Assembly (NCBI RefSeq): GCF_028369295.1
Contig: NZ_JAQMYP010000004.1
Coordinates: 186,001 to 250,000 of the forward strand
Direction: 5' to 3'
Source of the DNA: Streptomyces sp. HD
GTDB taxonomy: Bacteria; Actinomycetota; Actinomycetes; Streptomycetales; Streptomycetaceae
Length of the DNA stretch: 64,000 nucleotides
Shown: piece by piece, positions 34,275 to 41,801 of the stretch
Numbering within the stretch: position 1 is the stretch's first letter
How the letters are laid out: each line of letters opens with the position of its first letter
Notes under the pieces: model-generated
Database searches by the model: none
What the model was told of the DNA's origin: nothing
Seen by the model: only the letters and a program-made list of their open reading frames with translations
Program-made: the position numbers and the translations under genes

Positions 34275-35180
34275 GTGGAACTCCGGAGCCTGCGCCATTT
34301 CTCGGCGCTCGCCGAGACCTTGAATTACCGGGTCGCCGCCGAGCGTCTGCACCTCACCCAGCCTGCGCTGACGCGCTCGATCGCCGCCCTCGAGCGTGAG
34401 TTGGGCGTCCAGCTGTTCGACCGCGACAAACGGCATGTGGCGCTCACCGCCGACGGCGCGGAGCTGCTCGTACGGGCGGGCGAGGTGCTGGCCGATGCCG
34501 ACCGGCTCGCCGCCGCCGCAGACACCATCAGGGCCAGGCGACGGGACGAGGTGCGGGTCGCGCTCTACGGGATGGCTCTCGCGGAGCTGACGCATCCGGT
34601 CATCGAGGCGTTCTGCGAGCGGTATCCCAGAGTCACGATCCGGGTGCACGAAGCGGACTTCCACCAGGGGCACGCCCCGTTGCTGGCCGGCGAGTGCGAC
34701 GTGGCGCTGATGTGTCTGAGCGTCGACATGCCGGGCCTGACACGCGTACCGATCTTCACCGAGCCCGTTTCCGTCGGGCTGTGGAAGGGGCACCCGCTGG
34801 CCTCGGCCGCCGCGGTGGACATGACCGAGGTCTACGACCAGCCCTGGGTCACCCCCCACCCGGGCGACGACTGGTGGGTGGGGGGACGCCCCGGGGACCA
34901 CGACGCCCCGACAGTCGGCTCCCACGCCCGCTCGGTCCTGGACATGTCCTCGAAGATCGCCTACCAGCACATGGTGGGACTGATGCCGCTGTCGGGCACC
35001 CGGATGTTCCCGCCACACCCGGGAGTGGAGGCCGTCGCTCCGAAAGAGCCCCTCCACGCGGTGGCCGCGGTCGCCTATCCGAAGACGGGCCACTCGCCCG
35101 CCGCCCCGGCGTTCGCTGAGGTCGCACGCCGGGTGGCCCGACGCGCGACCGGCGTTCCGTACGCCGAGATCTCCCCGTAG
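34275..35180 (+). CDS. LysR family transcriptional regulator
   Basis: This 301-residue protein has an N-terminal winged HTH (LNYRVAAERLHLTQPALTRS), the LysR linker helix (ALERELGVQLFDRDKRHVAL) and a two-lobe inducer-binding domain. The GTG at 34275 follows TGGAGGG. It is divergent from module B. The conserved element there and at module C is a good candidate binding site, so it probably activates both hydroxylation and ring-cleavage operons in response to an aromatic inducer. Confidence 0.9.
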   Translation: MELRSLRHFSALAETLNYRVAAERLHLTQPALTRSIAALERELGVQLFDRDKRHVALTADGAELLVRAGEVLADADRLAAAADTIRARRRDEVRVALYGMALAELTHPVIEAFCERYPRVTIRVHEADFHQGHAPLLAGECDVALMCLSVDMPGLTRVPIFTEPVSVGLWKGHPLASAAAVDMTEVYDQPWVTPHPGDDWWVGGRPGDHDAPTVGSHARSVLDMSSKIAYQHMVGLMPLSGTRMFPPHPGVEAVAPKEPLHAVAAVAYPKTGHSPAAPAFAEVARRVARRATGVPYAEISP

Positions 35181-35186
35181 GAGGGG

Positions 35187-36266
35187 TCAGTCGCCGTACG
35201 GCGGCTCGCCCGCCCAGGCCGCGTGCAGGACGGCGCGCAGATCGTCGGCGAAGGCCGGGCGGGGATTCGCGTACGGCGCCCCGAGAGCGACGTCGACCGC
35301 ACGGTCCACGTCGGCGGCGGTCAGGCCGAGGTCGGCGAGCGATCGCGGGATGCCCAGCCGCTCGCCCAGCTCGTGCAACTCCCGTACCGGATCCGGGACA
35401 TCGAGCGCCCGGCGCAGCGCCGCCAGTGCCTCGGGAACCGCCGGCGCGTTGAACGCCAGCACATGGGGCAGGACGACGGCGTGTGTCTCGGCGTGCGGCA
35501 GGTCGAAGGTGCCGCCGAGCACATGGCAGAGCTTGTGGTGCAGCCCCATGGTGGTCGCGCCGAGACAGGCACCGCACAGCCACGCCCCGTACAGCGCGCG
35601 GCTGCGCGCGTCATGCCCCGAGGGGTCGGCGACGATCTCGGGAAGGGCCGCGGCCAGCGCCCGCACACCTTCCTCCGCCATGAGGGAGACGATCGGAGTG
35701 GAGTCCGGGGCGTACAGAGCCTCGACGGCGTGCGCGATCGCGTTCATGCCGCTCGTCGCGGACCCCACGGGCGGCATGGTGAGCGTGAGCAGCGGGTCGT
35801 ACACGACGCTGCGCGGCAACACCTTCGGGTCGCGCCCGGTGCGTTTGACCGCGCCCTCGGTCAGGCCCCAGACGGGTGTCATCTCCGATCCGGCGTACGT
35901 CGTCGGGACGGCGACGATCGGCAGGCCGGTCCTGAGCGCGACGGCCTTGGCCAGGCCGGTCACGGAACCGCCGCCGACCGCCACGCAGCCGTCGGCCCGG
36001 GCTTCGCGAGCCGCCTCGACGGCCAGGTCGGCGACCTCCACCGGGACGTGCGTCACCGCCCCTGCGTGCAGCCCGGCGCAGGCGTCGCCGAGAGACGCGG
36101 CGACGGCACGGGCCGTGTCCAGGCCATGGTCGTCGCACAGCACGAGGACGCGGCGCAGGCCGAGAAGCGCGACCTCGTCGGGCACCGCGTCCGGGACGGC
36201 ACCCGACCGGAAGAGGACGCGCATCGGCTGGGCCTGGTAGGTGAAGTCCAGGGCCTCGCCCTTCAC
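35187..36266 (-). CDS. Maleylacetate reductase (iron-containing alcohol dehydrogenase family)
   Basis: This 359-residue enzyme has the family core: GGGSVTGLAKAVALRTGLP near residue 95, VPTTYAGSEMTPVWG near 120, and histidines in HHKLCHVLGGTFDLPHAETH near 245. Maleylacetate reductase converts maleylacetate to 3-oxoadipate with NAD(P)H, the step after hydroxyquinol ring cleavage. The GTG at 36266 overlaps the dioxygenase stop (GTGA). It is the last gene of module C and converges on the LysR gene. Confidence 0.9.
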   Translation of the reverse strand: MKGEALDFTYQAQPMRVLFRSGAVPDAVPDEVALLGLRRVLVLCDDHGLDTARAVAASLGDACAGLHAGAVTHVPVEVADLAVEAAREARADGCVAVGGGSVTGLAKAVALRTGLPIVAVPTTYAGSEMTPVWGLTEGAVKRTGRDPKVLPRSVVYDPLLTLTMPPVGSATSGMNAIAHAVEALYAPDSTPIVSLMAEEGVRALAAALPEIVADPSGHDARSRALYGAWLCGACLGATTMGLHHKLCHVLGGTFDLPHAETHAVVLPHVLAFNAPAVPEALAALRRALDVPDPVRELHELGERLGIPRSLADLGLTAADVDRAVDVALGAPYANPRPAFADDLRAVLHAAWAGEPPYGD

Positions 36267-37150
36267 ACGATCACCGGTTGCAGCACGATGTCGAAGCGCG
36301 CCCGGCGGAAGGGGGTGGCCAGGCCCAACTCCGCGGCCTCCGCGGGGGAGTCCACCTCGACGAACTCCTCGACCAGGCTCTCCTTCACGGCGAAGACCGC
36401 GTCCGACTCCAGATAGTCGCTGCCCGCCACGAAGATGTGCGTCGTCACCGGGCTGTACCCCTCGGCGCCCACGATGAAGTGGACATGGGCCGGACGGTAG
36501 GGGTGACGGCCGGTCGCCTCCAGCAGCGAGCCGACCGGCCCGTCCGTCGGAATCGGATACGGGCTCGGAACGCACGAGCGGAACCAGAACCGCCCCTCCG
36601 CGTCCGCTGTGAACAGCCCGCGCCCATTGCCCGGCGGCTGCTTCTCCGGCTGCTGGACGTCGTAGAAGCCCTGGTCGTCGGCCTGCCACACGTCCAGCGT
36701 CGCACCGGGCAGCGGGGTGCCGTCGACAGAGACGACCCGTCCGCTGATCACACACGGCTCGCCGCCGCCGACCAGATCGATGTTCGCCCCGAGTTCACGG
36801 ACCGGGGACTCGGTCATGTGGAAGGGGCCGAGCACCGTCGAGTCGGTCGCGGCGGCTGCCTTGTGGTCGTTGATCGTCTCGACGAGCATCGACACACCCA
36901 GGACGTCCGACAGCAGGATGAACTCCTGCCGAGTGTCGTCGCACATGTGCCCGGTCGCGGTGAGGAAGTCGATCGCCCGCTCCCACTCGGCCTGGGTCGG
37001 CTCGATGTCCCGTACGAAATCGTGCAGGTGACGCGTCAGGGAGGCCAGCACCTCGCGTAGTCGGGGATCGGAGGTGTGGGCGAAGCTTTCCAGCACCGCC
37101 GTCGTCGTCTCGGTCTCCGCGGTCTTCGCGGTCTTCGCCGTGAGGTCCAT
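36263..37150 (-). CDS. Intradiol dioxygenase, hydroxyquinol 1,2-dioxygenase type
   Basis: This 295-residue Fe(III) dioxygenase has an N-terminal helical dimerisation domain and a catalytic domain. The ligands are tyrosines in DVWQADDQGFYDVQ and HPYRP and histidines in PAHVHFIV near residue 220. It cleaves the ring between two adjacent hydroxyls. Pairing with maleylacetate reductase points to hydroxyquinol (benzene-1,2,4-triol) rather than catechol. The start at 37150 lies six bases after the stop of the upstream hydroxylase. Confidence 0.9.
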   Translation of the reverse strand: MDLTAKTAKTAETETTTAVLESFAHTSDPRLREVLASLTRHLHDFVRDIEPTQAEWERAIDFLTATGHMCDDTRQEFILLSDVLGVSMLVETINDHKAAAATDSTVLGPFHMTESPVRELGANIDLVGGGEPCVISGRVVSVDGTPLPGATLDVWQADDQGFYDVQQPEKQPPGNGRGLFTADAEGRFWFRSCVPSPYPIPTDGPVGSLLEATGRHPYRPAHVHFIVGAEGYSPVTTHIFVAGSDYLESDAVFAVKESLVEEFVEVDSPAEAAELGLATPFRRARFDIVLQPVIV

Positions 37151-37156
37151 GGCCGC

Positions 37157-38923
37157 TCAGCCCCGCCCGAGGATCTGCCGCAGCGCGTCCCGCAGTGCGG
37201 CCGTGACGTCACCGGTGGCGTCCTGGCGGCGGAAGGCCACGTGGTTGTCCGGCCGCACCAGCAGCGCGCCCGAGTCGCCGATCTCCCGCAGCCGGGCCCA
37301 GTCCCCGTACGGGTCCTCGTACTCCTGGCCGGGGCCGATGACCGCCGTGGCGATCTCCAGGCCGAACTCCTTGCCGAGGATGCGGGCGGCCTCCGTCCAG
37401 GGCTCGCCACCGATGCCGGTGATCAGGGTGAACCGGCCGTTCCCGCCCAGGTCCAGGGTGGACAGATTGCGGGTGCCCGCGTCGAGCCAGGCGTGCGGGA
37501 GCTTGGCGCCGGGGCGGGTGCTCGGCTGGAAGTGCAGCTCGGGGTCGCGTGCGAAGCCGGGGTCCTCGGTGCCGTCCGGGACGATCGCGGTGGAGGTGTA
37601 GCGCTGGTTGAGGTCCACGCCGTGGGCGTTGAACTCGTATGCCTTGAAGGCGATCGCCTCCCGCAGCCGCGCCCGCTGCTCCTCGGCCTCCGCAGTGGCG
37701 TCCTTGCGGGCGGCGATGTTCCGCCACAGCTGCTCGGGAGTCTGCGGCGCCAGGCCGCCGAGCGCCTCGAAGACGGGTGCCGTTTCACCGATGGACTGGT
37801 TGGCCCGGGTGACGACCTGCTTGCCGACCGGTGCCCGCTCGTCACTGTAGGTGTCCAGCAGGGACGGGGACGCGGTGCCGTCCAGGACGAGCTTCAGCTT
37901 CCACGCCAGGTTGTAGGAGTCCTGGATGGAGGTGTTGGAGCCCAGCCCGTTGGACGGTGGGTGCCGGTGGCAGGCGTCGCCCGCGCAGAACACCCGGCCG
38001 TTGGAGTACGTCTCGGCGTACATCTCGTTGACCGTCCACGCGGAGGACGACTTGATGGTCACCGGGATCTCGTCGTCGCCGATCAGCCCCCGGACGACGG
38101 ACAGGGCGTACTCCTCGGTGAGGTCCGGCGGCCCGGCGTCGACGTCGTAGCCCCACACGATCAGCCACTCGTTCCACGTCCGTACGCAGCGCACCAGGCC
38201 GGCGCCGATGCCGCCCACGGTCGCGCCGGGCGCCAGCACCCAGTAGAGGGTGGCCGGTCGGTGCGCCACGTACTTGCTGAGGTCCGCGTCGAAGACGATG
38301 TTGATGCTGCCGGCCACGCCCATCTGGCCGCCCATCGGCAGTCCGGCGTCCTCGGCCACCTTGCTGCGGCCGCCGTCCGCGCCGATCAGGTACTTGGCGC
38401 GGATGGTGTACGTGTCGCCGCGCAGCCGGTCGCGGACCGTGGCGGTCACGCCGTCGGCGTCCTGCTCGTGCGACAAATACTCGGTGTCGAACCGCAGTTG
38501 GCTTCCGCGCGCTATGGCCGCGTTCACGAGCACCGGCTCCATGAGGTGCTGCGGCATGTCGCACATGCGGGTGGGACTCGCCAGCTCGTGCGCGGCCTGC
38601 ACGAGCGGTTCGTTGCCCCAGGACCTCAGCCGGCCGAGCTCCTCGCCCGCGATGGCGGTGCAGAAGACGGTGTTGCCCATCAGGTGCTGCGGGGTGGCCT
38701 GGGCGATCACATCCTCTTCGACACCGAGGTCACGCAGCACTTCCATGGTGCGCTGGTTGGTGATGTGCGCCCGGGGCGTGTCCGCGAGGCGTGAGTAGCG
38801 GGTGACCATGACGTTCGGCACGCCATAGGTGCTCAGCGCCAGTGCGGCGCTCGCTCCCGCGGGCCCGCTTCCCACGATGAGCACATCGGTCTCGACGGTC
38901 GGCACGGTCGGCACGGTTGTCAT
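37157..38923 (-). CDS. FAD-dependent phenol hydroxylase (TfdB/resorcinol-hydroxylase-like)
   Basis: This 588-residue flavoprotein has the GxGxxG motif IVGSGPAGASAALALSTYG at residue 14. DG motif GADGGRSKV lies near 180 and FAD motif FCAGDACHRHPPSNGLGSN near 320. The length and C-terminal thioredoxin-like tail fit the TfdB/PheA group. In this operon it likely makes hydroxyquinol from a resorcinol-type or other dihydric phenol. GGAGGAAACGTCCCG precedes the ATG, and the start overlaps the hydrolase stop by four bases. Confidence 0.9.
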   Translation of the reverse strand: MTTVPTVPTVETDVLIVGSGPAGASAALALSTYGVPNVMVTRYSRLADTPRAHITNQRTMEVLRDLGVEEDVIAQATPQHLMGNTVFCTAIAGEELGRLRSWGNEPLVQAAHELASPTRMCDMPQHLMEPVLVNAAIARGSQLRFDTEYLSHEQDADGVTATVRDRLRGDTYTIRAKYLIGADGGRSKVAEDAGLPMGGQMGVAGSINIVFDADLSKYVAHRPATLYWVLAPGATVGGIGAGLVRCVRTWNEWLIVWGYDVDAGPPDLTEEYALSVVRGLIGDDEIPVTIKSSSAWTVNEMYAETYSNGRVFCAGDACHRHPPSNGLGSNTSIQDSYNLAWKLKLVLDGTASPSLLDTYSDERAPVGKQVVTRANQSIGETAPVFEALGGLAPQTPEQLWRNIAARKDATAEAEEQRARLREAIAFKAYEFNAHGVDLNQRYTSTAIVPDGTEDPGFARDPELHFQPSTRPGAKLPHAWLDAGTRNLSTLDLGGNGRFTLITGIGGEPWTEAARILGKEFGLEIATAVIGPGQEYEDPYGDWARLREIGDSGALLVRPDNHVAFRRQDATGDVTAALRDALRQILGRG

Positions 38924-40017
38924 CGGGACGTTTCCTCCACATCGGCCAGTCGCTTGTTCAGCCAGGTCATCAGTGCCTCGGCCACGTCGTCGGAGTTCTT
39001 CTCGCCCATGGGCAGGTGACCGTTGCCCGTGAGCCCCAGGTCCGCCAGGCGCAGCAACTCGACGTCCGCACCGGCCTGGGCGAGGTAGTCGGCGACACCG
39101 TGCTGGTACGCCGCGAACGGCGAGTGGTCGGCCGCGACCACGGCGATCGGGAAGCCCTGGAGCCCTGGCAGGGACCGCACGGCGCCTGCCTCTTCGTCCT
39201 GGACGAGACAGTCCTGCAGCCCGTCGCCCCCCGCCTCGCGCAGCCGAAGGCGCAGTTCCTCCGGGGTCCGCGCCGGCGGCTCGTAAGTGATCGGGGCCGC
39301 GGTGAGCCCCCACTCCAGCTTTCCGAGGCCGGGCAGTTCGGTGAACGGCGGCCCGATCGGCTCGATGGAGACGACGGCCTTCACCAGCCCGGGCCGGGCA
39401 TCGGCGACCAGCCAGCCGAACGGCCCGCCCATGGAGTGGGTGATCAGCACGGCCGGTCCGATACGGTCCAGCAACTCGGCCCCGCAGCGCCGCATCTGCT
39501 CCTCGTTCTCGGCGAAGGTGGGCAGCGTCGGGCCCTGGCTCGCCATCAACTGGTCCAGCGCGGAGTCGTCGCCGACCTCGCCGCTGCCGGGCCACTGGCC
39601 ACCAGGTCGTCCCGCCCCGTCGCAGAACAGCCAGCGGATGAACTCGTACGTCGGCGCCGCGCCCTCGATGGGCCCGAGGACATCGGGGTGGTACGGGGAG
39701 CGCCCGTGACCTGGACGGTCGACCACGTACACGGCGTAACCGGCCTGGAGGAACCGGGTGGCCCAGCCGGGGCGCCCGTCCGGCGTCGACAGGTAGTCCG
39801 TGCCCTGGCCGCCGCCCCCGTGGACCATCACCACGGGCAGCGGATGCCGGAGATCGGCCGGGATCTGGTACTGGACGTACATCGCGGCCTCGGCGGCGGT
39901 CCCGGCCTCGGTCGGCTTGCGCCCGACGCCGACCCAGAACGCGCCTTGCTCGCTGATCGTCAACGGCGAGGCGGCACGGGCCGGCTCGGTGGTTCCGGGT
40001 GGTGGGGAGATGGTCAT
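38920..40017 (-). CDS. Alpha/beta hydrolase (esterase-like)
   Basis: This 365-residue protein has the alpha/beta-hydrolase fold. The oxyanion-hole HGGGGQG is near residue 70, the nucleophile elbow LITHSMGGPFGW near 195 and a late acid/histidine pair in VVAADHSPFAAYQHG and GNGHLPMGEKN. It heads module C and may release a phenol from an ester before hydroxylation. GACGGAGGTTCACCG precedes the ATG at 40017, which excludes a longer in-frame start at 40122. A LysR-type element lies upstream. Confidence 0.85.
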   Translation of the reverse strand: MTISPPPGTTEPARAASPLTISEQGAFWVGVGRKPTEAGTAAEAAMYVQYQIPADLRHPLPVVMVHGGGGQGTDYLSTPDGRPGWATRFLQAGYAVYVVDRPGHGRSPYHPDVLGPIEGAAPTYEFIRWLFCDGAGRPGGQWPGSGEVGDDSALDQLMASQGPTLPTFAENEEQMRRCGAELLDRIGPAVLITHSMGGPFGWLVADARPGLVKAVVSIEPIGPPFTELPGLGKLEWGLTAAPITYEPPARTPEELRLRLREAGGDGLQDCLVQDEEAGAVRSLPGLQGFPIAVVAADHSPFAAYQHGVADYLAQAGADVELLRLADLGLTGNGHLPMGEKNSDDVAEALMTWLNKRLADVEETSR

Positions 40018-40058
40018 CGGTGAACCTCCGTCACGGCGTCTGCGCCCATCCCCAGCAC

Positions 40059-40124
40059 TATTGGTGACCGGCTCCGGGCCGGTCCAATGCCGGTTGGGGA
40101 CGCCGTGATGCATGGCGCTCATCA
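40059..40124 (-). promoter_or_regulatory. LysR-type composite promoter element, module C
   Basis: Leftward: dyad TGATG-N9-CATCA (40124-40106), 11 bases, ACCGGCATTGGAC (40094-40082), 17 bases after TTGGAC, then CCAATA (40064-40059). The ATG is at 40017. Arms, spacer lengths and the 13-bp box equal those of module B. Confidence 0.7.
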
Positions 40125-40140
40125 GCGTCCCCGAGGGCGG

Positions 40141-40300
40141 CTACTTCACCGGGAAGATGGGCGTGGCGGCGAGGGTGACCAGGGCGTCGGTGTAGAGCGC
40201 GGCCTCCAGATGCTCGACGACCGGCAGCTGCGGGTCGTGATCGGAGAGGCCGGTCAGGTGGAAGCTGCCGGTGCCGACCCAATCGCTCGCGACGTCGTCG
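40141..40300 (-). pseudogene. C-terminal fragment of an unidentified protein
   Basis: The last ~50 codons on this strand read sensibly (SDWVGTGSFHLTGLSDHDP, then LYTDALVTLAATPIFPVK, stop at 40141). The upstream part is missing. I do not recognise the family. It is probably a relic of a catabolic gene deleted between modules C and D. Confidence 0.3.
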
Positions 40301-40329
40301 ACTCGGCGAGACAACACGACCGAGCCGCG

Positions 40330-40465
40330 AGAGGCAGACCTGGAGCAGGACTACCCGCCCTCGCACCCCCGGCAAGTGGAAGCGGTACGCGCCATCGCCG
40401 CCAAGTACCAGTTCGACCTCACCGGCGGCCGGCTCCGCGCCCGCACTCCCGACGATCGGGCTTGA
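40330..40465 (+). pseudogene. Short gene tail, family unknown
   Basis: About 44 codons (READLEQDYPPSHPRQVEAV, then KYQFDLTGGRLRARTPDDRA) read as the end of a protein. No good start exists. The two tails of opposite strand meeting here mark a rearranged junction. Confidence 0.25.
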
Positions 40466-40481
40466 GTTGAACGGGGCGGGG

Positions 40482-41504
40482 CTAATCGACCAGGTCCAGT
40501 GCGGCCCCGACGATGCTTTCGGTGTCAAGGTGGTGGTACCGGTAGACCTCGTCCAAGGAGCCGGACTGCCCGAAGCGGGTGACGCCAAGTGCTGTGGTCG
40601 GGACCTGGTTGATCGTGGCGAGGAAGGCCAGCGAGTGCGGGTGACCGTCCAGGATCGTGACCAGGGGTGTCGCCCTGTCGGCGGGAAACACCTCGTCAAG
40701 GATCCAGTGGTCGGCCGGGTCCTGGCCCTGGCGGGCACGCACGGCGCGGTAGAGGAGGTCGGGGCTGGTGATGCAGATGACGTCAGCCCGGATGCCGCTC
40801 TGGTCAAGGCGGTCGGCGGCCGCGAGGGCCTCCGGCACGAGGGCGCCCATGACGGCGAGGGTCACCGCCGGGTCGTCTGTGCGCCGCAGAGCGTAGGCCC
40901 CGGCTACGACCTGCCGTCGGCGGATTTCCCGGGCGGCAGGATCGACCGGGACGGCGGCGAGGCCCTGATCGATCGGGCGGGTGGACAGTCGCAGATAGGC
41001 CGATGTGCCATCCGGCTTCCCAAGGCGTCCGAGACTGGCCAGCAGGGTCCATTCGGTGTCGATGACGAAGGCCGGTTCGTAGGTCACGCAGCCAGGCTGT
41101 TCGATGCCGATCGAGGGAGTCTTGATCGATTGGTGGGCTCCGCCTTCCGGGGCGAGGGTCACCCCGGAAGGGGTGCCGACCAGAATGGACTGTCCCCCGG
41201 CGTAGATGCCGTACGACCACGGCTCCAGGGCGCGTTCGACGAACGGGTCGTAGAGCACGCCGATCGGCAGCAGGGGCTGGCCCCACCGGCTCCAGGCCGC
41301 GCCCAGCTCACCGATGAGGCCGACCAGGTTGACCTCGGCGATGCCCAGCTCGATGTGCTGTCCGCTGGGCTTTTCCCGCCAGTGCAGGATCGTTTCGCGG
41401 TCGTCGGCGAACCAGTCGGTCCGCTCGGTGGCCGACCAGACACCGACCTTGTTGACCCACCCACCGAGATTCGTCGATGTCTGGCCGAGTGGGGGGCTCG
41501 TCAT
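40482..41504 (-). CDS. Transketolase-like protein, C-terminal half only (AceE/E1-type)
   Basis: This 340-residue protein matches the pyrimidine-binding and C-terminal domains of homodimeric pyruvate-dehydrogenase E1-like enzymes (TSTNLGGWVNKVGVW, ELGIAEVNLVGLIGELG, GTPSGVTLAPEGGAHQS). The N-terminal thiamine-diphosphate-binding domain, roughly 400 residues with GDG...N, is absent, and no separate gene for it lies upstream. So it is probably a 5'-truncated relic, or half of a two-subunit enzyme whose partner is elsewhere. ATG 41504 has AAGGACGG upstream. The reading frame itself is intact. Confidence 0.6.
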   Translation of the reverse strand: MTSPPLGQTSTNLGGWVNKVGVWSATERTDWFADDRETILHWREKPSGQHIELGIAEVNLVGLIGELGAAWSRWGQPLLPIGVLYDPFVERALEPWSYGIYAGGQSILVGTPSGVTLAPEGGAHQSIKTPSIGIEQPGCVTYEPAFVIDTEWTLLASLGRLGKPDGTSAYLRLSTRPIDQGLAAVPVDPAAREIRRRQVVAGAYALRRTDDPAVTLAVMGALVPEALAAADRLDQSGIRADVICITSPDLLYRAVRARQGQDPADHWILDEVFPADRATPLVTILDGHPHSLAFLATINQVPTTALGVTRFGQSGSLDEVYRYHHLDTESIVGAALDLVD

Positions 41505-41801
41505 TGTTGCCGTCCTTGACTTCGGTGTGAAACACGAACCATGAGAGTGCGCTTCCGCTCTCACATCTGCGGGGTGAGAAGCCATCGAGAAGGCTGCCTG
41601 GACCGAGACGGTCTGGGAGCCGTGAGCGGGAGCGATGCGCGAGGACCCACCGCTGTGAGCAAGGGTGCGCCCGCACCTTGCGAGGGTTCTTACAGCGTGT
41701 GACGGCGGCCGCCGGTAGCGGTGCCCAGGGGGAGGGAATGGTGCCAGAGGGTGTGTTTACAAGGAGGTCCTCGGTCAGTGAGGCACCTTCACAGCGTTGT
41801 C
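41505..41801. other. Gap between modules; only a small dyad seen
   Basis: No gene is supported. TCTCAC-N9-GTGAGA at 41559-41579 is a perfect 6-bp dyad of unknown meaning. Confidence 0.4.

Noticed and set aside
41559..41579. TCTCAC-N9-GTGAGA dyad as a fourth copy of the TetR operator
   Set aside because: The arms are the inverse order of TGTGAG-N9-CTCACA and the flanking bases do not match; it is 27 kb from the other copies.
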